This document shows positions 1-4,697 of a stretch of 10,294 nt of DNA, piece by piece; position 1 is the stretch's first letter, and each line of letters begins with the position of its first letter. The notes below the pieces were generated by a model. That model had not been told where the DNA came from, ran no database searches, and saw only the letters and a program-made list of their open reading frames with translations. The stretch is taken from assembly GCA_947259865.1 (NCBI GenBank), contig CAMYNZ010000108.1, positions 1-10,294 of the forward strand, given 5' to 3'. A program made the position numbers and the translations under genes. The stretch is from an uncultured Desulfobacterales bacterium (lineage in GTDB: Bacteria; Desulfobacterota; Desulfobacteria; Desulfobacterales; G020354645).

Positions 1-63
1 TATAAGGATTAAAAAAATTGCAATTAGAAGTGCTGTTAGGATCGTTAAGTTTCTTTTCTTCAT
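1..63 (-). CDS. Start of an exported or membrane-anchored protein (partial)
   Basis: Only the first 21 codons are inside the window; the gene continues past its left edge. The ATG at 63-61 is preceded by a very good ribosome-binding site (AAAGGAGGG, 78-70) about six bases away. The translation begins MKKRNLTILTALLIAIFLIL, with a basic start (KKR) followed by an unbroken hydrophobic stretch. This is what a Sec signal peptide or an N-terminal membrane anchor looks like. No lipobox or cleavage site is visible before the edge, so secretion and simple anchoring cannot be told apart. The function is unknown. It points the same way as the PilZ gene at 415-792 but lies 350 bases downstream of it, so it probably has its own promoter. 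Confidence 0.7.
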   Translation of the reverse strand, partial: MKKRNLTILTALLIAIFLILI

Positions 64-414
64 CTCTAACCCTCCTTTATCTGGATGCAATGGGTTACAC
101 GTTTTAATGATTGCGCCAATTTTGGGTTGTTTCAGCGGCAATCGCTATTTTTGATATTACTTGGGGGGATTTGTATTCGAGTCTGACAAGCCTATCTTCA
201 CAGTTTTCAGTACCCTGGTCGATTAATCTAGGCTTAAATTGAGTTTTGAAGATAAACTCCTATTAATCCGGTATGATTACTAAAAATCTGCTGGCTTTGT
301 CAATACCACCCAATCGTTAATCGATTGTTGATTGTTTGTCAAATTTAAATGGGATTTAATCTAAAATGATGTTTGCAGGAATTTAAGGTATGGGTGTGTA
401 GTTTTTTACTAAGG
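64..414. other. Intergenic region, no gene seen
   Basis: About 350 AT-rich bases lie between the PilZ gene and the signal-peptide gene. The left end holds the ribosome-binding site of the leftward gene at 1-63. A small perfect inverted repeat, CAATCG-TTAAT-CGATTG, lies at 311-327 and could be an operator or a weak stem. No convincing terminator with a T-run follows the PilZ stop, and no open reading frame with a ribosome-binding site was found. Confidence 0.5.
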
Positions 415-792
415 CTACTTTTTGATGCGATATTTTTGTGCCTGGTTTTTCTGCTTATGATAGTTTATGATAAAACTCTTGACGACCTGGATAACTTTCT
501 CCCGGTCTCCCTGAAATCGAATGCCGGTATAATATTTGCCGGAATCAACCGATCGCGTATGGACAACTTCCCCCTTGGTTTGAGCAACTTTATTATTGAG
601 GTCAATTGTCATTAAAAGTATATAATCAGATTCAATCGGGCGGGTTGTTTCCAGGAGTGTTCCGCCCTGACTGATATTAACCGTTTTGCCCATCCCCTGA
701 TCCAATTCGTTGCCGTCTTTATCGATACAGACATAAGAGACGATGTTACTGGTGGGGACTCTGGGGTATTTCCTCTTTTCTTCTTCTGACAT
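415..792 (-). CDS. PilZ-domain protein, probable c-di-GMP receptor
   Basis: A 125-residue protein that is essentially one PilZ domain. PilZ proteins bind the second messenger cyclic di-GMP and change motility, surface attachment or polysaccharide export through a partner. Both halves of the ligand signature are present: RxxxR at residues 7-11 (RKYPR) near the N-terminus, and the N/DxSxxG motif at 39-44 (NISQGG). The rest has the alternating pattern of a small beta barrel, followed by a basic C-terminal helix (about 97-125). The frame is open further upstream to 876, but the residues there are atypical and a promoter lies inside that stretch, so the ATG at 792 is preferred although its ribosome-binding site is weak. 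It stands alone, divergent from the gene at 904, and nothing nearby names its target. Confidence 0.85.
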   Translation of the reverse strand: MSEEEKRKYPRVPTSNIVSYVCIDKDGNELDQGMGKTVNISQGGTLLETTRPIESDYILLMTIDLNNKVAQTKGEVVHTRSVDSGKYYTGIRFQGDREKVIQVVKSFIINYHKQKNQAQKYRIKK

Positions 793-855
793 ATTTATTG
801 TTTCGGCTGATATCCGTGTAAACTTTATCAGTTTATGTTTTTGAATGAAACAATA

Positions 856-884
856 CATATAATATTTCCAGAACATTCCGTCAA
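856..884 (-). promoter_or_regulatory. Sigma70-type promoter for the PilZ gene
   Basis: On the minus strand, TTGACG (884-879, five of six consensus bases) is followed after exactly 17 bases by TATATG (861-856). Transcription would start near 849 and give a leader of about 57 bases before the ATG at 792. This supports the short PilZ start and argues against the longer reading frame beginning at 876. Confidence 0.5.
858..863 (+). promoter_or_regulatory. Candidate -10 box for the rightward gene at 904
   Basis: A perfect TATAAT lies 40 bases upstream of the ATG at 904. No good -35 hexamer stands 16-18 bases before it, so an activator may be needed or the match may be chance. It overlaps the -10 of the leftward PilZ promoter on the opposite strand. 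Confidence 0.35.
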
Positions 885-903
885 CTCAAGACAGTTTTTT
901 ATC

Positions 904-1866
904 ATGCGAAAATATCGATCTGATCCCCGCTTCAGGTCCCTGCTGCACAAAGCTGTGCGGCGCGGCAGCATCGATCTGGTTTTTACAGCATGCGCGCTGC
1001 TGGAAGATTTTGGCCCCAAAGAGAAGGCCTGGCTCACAAAGCAGGCGGCAATCATTACTTTTGAAGAATGCTGGCCGCTTGGCACCCAGCTCGTTTTCAA
1101 CCGGCGATTTCACAGCAAAGTAGCCGCTCTGGTCAAGGTGACGCAATCAGCCAAGGCTAAAGACGCGGCAGGTCTCGGCTGGCTGGGATACGCTTTATCA
1201 AGGGGTGATCAGACCGTTGTAACCGGTGGCCCGGAAGACAAGCACATTAGGATTGTTGCCCGGGCCATCGAGCGACCGAAAGATTTCTGGGCCTGGATCG
1301 ACGCCCGGGCAGAACAAGATGTTCATAAAGCAATCATCGAAAATGCAAGCCGTTTCAAAAATGCCGGTTTTCCATGGCAAAGAGCCTTTATTGTGGCCGG
1401 AGCCTATCTCGGCGTTTCGGAAGGTTTACCGGATTTAAAACAGCCCACTGCAAGTGACACCCCATTTCCGTATTGGATTGCACTGGATCAACAGACCCCG
1501 CAGGGCAGGCGGGTGCTGCGGGACATAGCCAGAGATCTGCATATTCAAATGCCCCAATTGATATGGGCAAGCTTTTATTTTGAAGGCAGTCGTACCAACC
1601 GAACGTTGCCTTCAAAATGGTGGCAGCGGGCCTGTGACTGGCGTTTTCGAAAAGTCGGAATTCTGGCTGAGGAGGCGCATTTGCTCTGGGAGCCGGCAAA
1701 AATTCAGGTGATGGAGGCATTGGCCGAGGACAGCCGCCAATTGCACAGTGATTTGTATACCTGGAAGTTAGCCCATCGCGAGCAAGTTGAATTGCTAAAG
1801 AAGCAAGTTGCGCTTTTTATTGATCGTTTTGACGGCAAGAGGGATGGCCAGCTCGATCTATTTTGA
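904..1866 (+). CDS. Putative sliding-clamp-associated protein with C-terminal QLDLF motif
   Basis: A 320-residue soluble protein that I do not recognise as a named family. Two features give hints. The first 60 residues, a helical stretch reading KAVRRGSIDLVFTACALLED and then AWLTKQAAIITFEECWPLG, resemble the helical C-terminal region of RarA/MgsA-type clamp-loader-like ATPases (repeated small helices, 'aiia-E--gp'), but no Walker motifs are present. The last five residues are QLDLF (316-320), the consensus peptide by which DNA polymerases, MutS, DnaE and RarA-like proteins dock on the beta sliding clamp. The middle (about 175-270) is rich in Trp and Phe. The inference is a DNA replication or repair accessory protein. 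A start at 835 is also possible, but the ATG at 904 lies behind a perfect TATAAT and the extra residues are AT-rich and unlike the rest. Its stop codon lies in a mobile-element end (1861-1877). Confidence 0.7.
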   Translation: MRKYRSDPRFRSLLHKAVRRGSIDLVFTACALLEDFGPKEKAWLTKQAAIITFEECWPLGTQLVFNRRFHSKVAALVKVTQSAKAKDAAGLGWLGYALSRGDQTVVTGGPEDKHIRIVARAIERPKDFWAWIDARAEQDVHKAIIENASRFKNAGFPWQRAFIVAGAYLGVSEGLPDLKQPTASDTPFPYWIALDQQTPQGRRVLRDIARDLHIQMPQLIWASFYFEGSRTNRTLPSKWWQRACDWRFRKVGILAEEAHLLWEPAKIQVMEALAEDSRQLHSDLYTWKLAHREQVELLKKQVALFIDRFDGKRDGQLDLF

Positions 1867-1877
1867 GATAGCTTCTA
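1861..1877. mobile_element. Solitary end of the MITE-like element found at 7650-7846
   Basis: TTTTGAGATAGCTTCTA is identical over 17 bases to one terminal repeat of the element between dctQ and dctM (7830-7846). It covers the last Phe codon and the TGA stop of the QLDLF gene. The opposite end was not found nearby, so this is a remnant, or an end captured by recombination. The 20 or so bases before it (GAGGGATGGCCA at 1839-1850) also weakly resemble the inner part of the full element (GAGGATTGGCCA). Confidence 0.55.
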
Positions 1878-1992
1878 GTATATCTGAATCCTTTTGTATA
1901 TGGAATGGTCATTGACGTGCACCCGGTTTGTATGGCAAGAAAAAAATATCCCGATACTGACGTAGATACGAAACTCAATAAGGAGAAACCCA

Positions 1993-3123
1993 ATGACAGA
2001 CAAAACAGCTGACCTGGCGGGCCCTGGAATCGGCAACTATGACGACTTGGAAAAAGATCTTCCCAAAGACTACCAACCACTGATCCCCCCGATGGAGAGA
2101 ATGAAGGCCGTGTTTGCAATCAAGAATTACATCGAGGAGAATCTGTGTAGGGAACTCAATCTGCAAATGGTTCAGGTTCCCCTGATCGTCGATAAAGACA
2201 GTGGCGTGAATGATTACCTGGATCGTGATGGTTCGCGGACACCGGTGGAATTTCCATGTGGATTGGGACTCGATAAGCCCATACAAGCCCAGGTTGTCCA
2301 GGCTGCCACAAAGTGGAAACGTATGGCGCTCAAACAGTTTGGCTGCAGTGTCGGTGAGGGCCTTTGTACCGACATGAAGGCCGTGCGCAAGGACTACTTC
2401 CTGGACCATGATCACAGCGTGTATGTAGATCAGTGGGACTGGGAGCGGGTAATCACCGCCAAGGACCGCAACCTTGAATTCCTCAAAGACATCGTTGATA
2501 GGATCTGGGGGGTCATTCGGGGAGCGGGCATCATGGCCCAGGAGATGTTCCCCCAGCTCAAGACTTCCAAATACCCCGATTTCCCCGAAAAACTCACATT
2601 CCTCCACGCCGAAGAAATTCTGGATTTATACCCGGATTTACCCCGCAAGCAACGGGAGATACGGATCCTCATTGAAAAAGCCCCGGCGGTATTCATCATC
2701 GGGATTGGCTGGCCTCTAAAGGACGGATACCCCCACGAGATGCGCGCAGCGGATTATGACGATTGGGCTGTCGAGACTATCGTCAAGAACAACGAGCAGT
2801 ATCATGGGTTAAACGGAGATATTTTGGTGTGGAACCCGGTGACCAAACGACGCCACGAGCTGACTTCGATGGGTATACGCGTCACCAAGGAGACACTAAA
2901 GATCCAGCTAAAGATGTCCGGTCAGGAAGACTTTTTGAATCTGCCCTACCACCAGGCTCTTCTCAAGGATGAGATTCCGCTGAGCGTCGGGGGCGGCATC
3001 GGACAGAGCAGGACCTACATGTACCTGCTGCGGACGGCTCATCTTGGTGAGGTCAGTGTTACGGTGTGGCCCAAGATCCTCAAAGACATATGCGCGAAGA
3101 AGAATATCCATGTACTTGAATAG
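1993..3123 (+). CDS. asnA: Aspartate-ammonia ligase (asparagine synthetase A)
   Basis: A class II tRNA-synthetase-like enzyme that makes asparagine from aspartate, ammonia and ATP through an aspartyl-AMP intermediate in the cytoplasm. It matches AsnA along its length: MKAVR (129-132), HSVYVDQWDWERV (141-153), DYDDW (254-258), LNGDILVWNP (273-282), SSMGIRV-type motif (TSMGIRV, 291-297) and GGGIGQSR (333-340) with the motif-3 arginine. At 376 residues it is longer than the roughly 330 of the E. coli enzyme; about 25 extra residues precede the conserved start, and the YQPLIP segment (27-32) and C-terminus resemble the Bacteroidetes/Firmicutes type. The widely conserved HSLAKWKR reads QAATKWKR (103-110). 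An AAGGAG at 1980-1985 fixes the start. It appears to be transcribed alone and ends at a hairpin. Confidence 0.95.
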   Translation: MTDKTADLAGPGIGNYDDLEKDLPKDYQPLIPPMERMKAVFAIKNYIEENLCRELNLQMVQVPLIVDKDSGVNDYLDRDGSRTPVEFPCGLGLDKPIQAQVVQAATKWKRMALKQFGCSVGEGLCTDMKAVRKDYFLDHDHSVYVDQWDWERVITAKDRNLEFLKDIVDRIWGVIRGAGIMAQEMFPQLKTSKYPDFPEKLTFLHAEEILDLYPDLPRKQREIRILIEKAPAVFIIGIGWPLKDGYPHEMRAADYDDWAVETIVKNNEQYHGLNGDILVWNPVTKRRHELTSMGIRVTKETLKIQLKMSGQEDFLNLPYHQALLKDEIPLSVGGGIGQSRTYMYLLRTAHLGEVSVTVWPKILKDICAKKNIHVLE

Positions 3124-3130
3124 GCAACGG

Positions 3131-3148
3131 CCACCTTTGAGGTGGTTT
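3131..3148 (+). terminator. Weak intrinsic terminator after asnA
   Basis: CCACCT-TTG-AGGTGG (3131-3145) is a perfect six-base stem with a three-base loop, eight bases after the asnA stop codon. Only three T's follow, so termination may be partial. Its right arm runs into the 50-bp repeat that starts at 3142. Confidence 0.45.
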
Positions 3149-3216
3149 CAAACCCCCATTTTATCCGCCTCAGGAGGGCTAAGGCCCAATACGTTGCAGA
3201 TTTCTTCAAAATGCTC
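3142..3216 (+). repeat. Intergenic direct repeat, copy 1
   Basis: Bases 3142-3191 are identical over 50 bases to 4419-4468. After an 11-base spacer the shared TCTTCAAAATGCTC (3203-3216) follows, the same 14 bases as at 4501-4514. The core contains GCCTCAGG and GGCTAAGGCC modules. It lies immediately downstream of asnA and continues its terminator-like hairpin. No coding function is apparent; it looks like a dispersed intergenic repeat of the REP or MITE kind. Confidence 0.8.
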
Positions 3217-3225
3217 ACCGAAGAA

Positions 3226-3450
3226 AGTGAGCTAAAGTTAAAAGTGAACTAAAGTGACTAAAGCCCGCCCTGGTGCGACTTGTTCATATATAGATTTGGG
3301 CTACGTACGATTAAAAACCTGACATTTTGAGTATAATGTATTGGTGATCGGTCTGGGCCAGGGTTGAGGAATTTTGTCTTTTTTATAAAAGATGGAGCAG
3401 AGCGACACCTAAACTTTAGACACTTCGCACTTTAGTTCATTTTAGGCACT
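3226..3450. repeat. Two inverted arrays of a short AGTGnnCTAAAG unit
   Basis: Three units stand in forward orientation: AGTGAGCTAAAG (3226-3237), AGTGAACTAAAG (3243-3254) and AGTGACTAAAG (3253-3263). The first two sit in a 17-base tandem period, 15 of 17 identical. Three units stand reversed at 3414-3424, 3430-3440 and 3440-3450. TGAACTAAAGTG (3245-3256) pairs perfectly with 3428-3439. The 150 bases between hold a TATAAT and an AT-rich hairpin (TCTTTT-TTAT-AAAAGA, 3377-3392). With copy 1 of the 50-bp repeat, this accounts for most of the gene-free stretch 3124-3512. It may be a miniature element or paired protein-binding arrays. Confidence 0.6.
3332..3337 (+). promoter_or_regulatory. Candidate -10 box for the small membrane protein and mtrA-like pair
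   Basis: A perfect TATAAT lies in the gap upstream of 3513, inside the inverted repeat arrays. No clear -35 is visible. If used, it gives a leader of about 170 bases containing the right-hand repeat array. Confidence 0.3.
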
Positions 3451-3512
3451 TGACTAAATGCTCGGCGAAAATCGTTGTTGAGAAAAAGACCGTATCGGAA
3501 CGAGGTTAAGAT

Positions 3513-3728
3513 ATGACAAATGGAAATCTCCATCAAAAGATCCGCTATCAGATTTGCGGCTGGGCGCTCTTTGTTCTGTGTGCTGTGTTCTTTATTGCTT
3601 CCAGCCTACAAAACGGGGATATATTGGGCCTGGTTGCCAGTATTATTTTTCTGATAGCCTGTTTTGTTTTCATTATTCCGTTGGTGATGCACCCCAGGAA
3701 GCCCAATGGAGATCCACGGACCGAATAG
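3513..3728 (+). CDS. Small two-helix membrane protein of unknown function
   Basis: A 71-residue protein with two hydrophobic segments (about 14-32 and 38-58) separated by a short turn (SSLQNGDILG), with a basic N-terminal stretch (HQKIR) and a basic, polar tail (HPRKPNGDPRTE). This predicts an inner-membrane hairpin with both ends in the cytoplasm. A GAGG at 3502-3505 sits eight bases before the ATG, which supports real translation. I do not recognise the family. It is followed immediately by the mtrA-like gene, seven bases beyond its stop at the preferred start, or overlapping it if that gene begins at 3706, so the two are probably cotranscribed. One idea is that it holds the soluble MtrA-like protein at the membrane, since archaeal MtrA has its own anchor and this one does not; that is inference only. 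Confidence 0.7.
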   Translation: MTNGNLHQKIRYQICGWALFVLCAVFFIASSLQNGDILGLVASIIFLIACFVFIIPLVMHPRKPNGDPRTE

Positions 3729-3735
3729 AGAAATT

Positions 3736-4416
3736 ATGTTAAAGGTCGATCCGCATCCAGATTACCCCCCGGAGGAGGGAAGGTATGTAAGGGGAAATGA
3801 TTTCTCCCCTGTGGCCGTGGCGATCATTTTAAGTTGTGATGCTGATAAAATACCGCTCGAAATTGAAGCTCTCGTGCGTGCCGGCGTCGAAAGCGGCGCT
3901 GCACTCTCCGGAACCGTACAGACTGAAAATATCGGGTTTGAGAAAATAGTATGTAATATTGTGTCCAATCCAAATATTCGGCACCTGATCCTGGGTGGTC
4001 CGGAATCAGAAGGACATTTAACCGGCGAAGCCATGAAAGCTTTATTGGCCAATGGTGTGGATGAGAAAATGCGAATTAACGGCACCTCGGCCCCCCACCC
4101 ATTTTTATATAATTTGCCGATGGCCTTAATTGAGCGGTTTCGAGCCCAGCTGTCTCTGGTTGATATTCAGTTTGAAGGAGATCCGGATGTAATTAGAAAT
4201 GCGGTTTGGTCATGTTATCAGGAAAAACCGGTGGATTTTCGGGGCTGCTCCTTATTTGATCCAGGTGCCTATCCAAAACCGCCTTTGAGCGGAGCAATAA
4301 CGATGCGGGTCACACAGCCCTGGATAGATCCCCCCGATGAGAGTGAGCAGGCGGCTGTCGAAAAAGCCAAAGCGTTAATAGAGAGGCTTAAGAGCAAATC
4401 CAGGGAAAAACGTTAG
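3736..4416 (+). CDS. MtrA-like corrinoid protein (methyltransferase subunit A homologue)
   Basis: A 226-residue homologue of MtrA, the cobamide-carrying subunit of the archaeal membrane complex that moves a methyl group from tetrahydromethanopterin to coenzyme M. The MtrA pattern is clear: a start like 'YPPEEGRYVRGNDFSPVAV' (10-28), TENIGFEK (63-70), SNPNIRHLILGGPE (77-90), GHLTG (93-97) with the His that corresponds to the proposed lower cobalt ligand, and RFRAQLSLVDI (134-144). Archaeal MtrA ends in a transmembrane helix; here the tail is charged and helical (EQAAVEKAKALIERLKSKSR) and clearly soluble. A bacterium would use such a protein in methyl transfer to or from a pterin, or with another methyltransferase; none is in the window. 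An upstream ATG at 3706 with AGGAAG before it is an alternative start that would overlap the preceding gene. Confidence 0.82.
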   Translation: MLKVDPHPDYPPEEGRYVRGNDFSPVAVAIILSCDADKIPLEIEALVRAGVESGAALSGTVQTENIGFEKIVCNIVSNPNIRHLILGGPESEGHLTGEAMKALLANGVDEKMRINGTSAPHPFLYNLPMALIERFRAQLSLVDIQFEGDPDVIRNAVWSCYQEKPVDFRGCSLFDPGAYPKPPLSGAITMRVTQPWIDPPDESEQAAVEKAKALIERLKSKSREKR

Positions 4417-4418
4417 AA

Positions 4419-4514
4419 GTGGTTTCAAACCCCCATTTTATCCGCCTCAGGAGGGCTAAGGCCCAATAGTCCGACAGAGTATTTTGGCGGACTGCAAACC
4501 TCTTCAAAATGCTC
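4419..4514 (+). repeat. Intergenic direct repeat, copy 2
   Basis: Begins three bases after the mtrA-like stop codon. Its first 50 bases (4419-4468) are identical to 3142-3191, and its last 14 (4501-4514) to 3203-3216. The middle is 21 bases longer than in copy 1 and contains an inverted repeat with GTCCG/CGGAC ends (4469-4492). Both copies lie just 3' of a rightward gene, in the same orientation. Confidence 0.8.
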
Positions 4515-4590
4515 GCATTATGTAAGGTTTAGCCCGTTGATCCGTCAGTCGGTTAAAAATCAGATTGACTCCTTTTTATTACGGGCTCAA

Positions 4591-4607
4591 TCCCGCTATA
4601 AGCGGGA
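4591..4607. terminator. Stem-loop between convergent genes
   Basis: TCCCGCT-ATA-AGCGGGA is a perfect seven-base stem with a three-base loop. It lies between the convergent mtrA-like and acyl-CoA synthetase genes and could end transcripts from either side. There is no strong T-run. AGCCCGT (4531-4537) and ACGGGCT (4581-4587) can also pair just upstream. Confidence 0.4.
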
Positions 4608-4672
4608 CAAACCGGCTAAACGAGTATTGCATTTTCCTCTTGGACCGAACCTGAGGCTTGCCCGCCTTAGCC

Positions 4673-4688
4673 GTGGTTTTAAAACCAC
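4673..4688. terminator. Perfect 16-bp palindrome after the acyl-CoA synthetase gene
   Basis: GTGGTTTTAAAACCAC lies ten bases beyond the stop codon of the leftward synthetase gene and can fold into a hairpin. AAACCACTTC (4682-4691) is the inverse of GAAGTGGTTT at 4416-4425, so the two ends of this intergenic region carry the same 10-base sequence in opposite orientation. Confidence 0.4.
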
Positions 4689-4697
4689 TTCCTCGTT

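Noticed and set aside
373..615. An 80-codon rightward reading frame with a hydrophobic start
   Set aside because: It lies antisense to the C-terminal part of the PilZ gene, whose family motifs are clear, and has no ribosome-binding site. The hydrophobic look comes from the T-rich opposite strand.
1912..1936. TTGACG followed by TATGGC upstream of asnA as a promoter
   Set aside because: The spacing is only 13 bases and the -10 is poor. No convincing promoter for asnA could be picked by eye.
3706..3735. A longer start for the mtrA-like gene
   Set aside because: AGGAAG stands before it, but only four bases away. It would overlap the membrane-protein gene, and homology to MtrA begins after the ATG at 3736. 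Kept as an alternative only.
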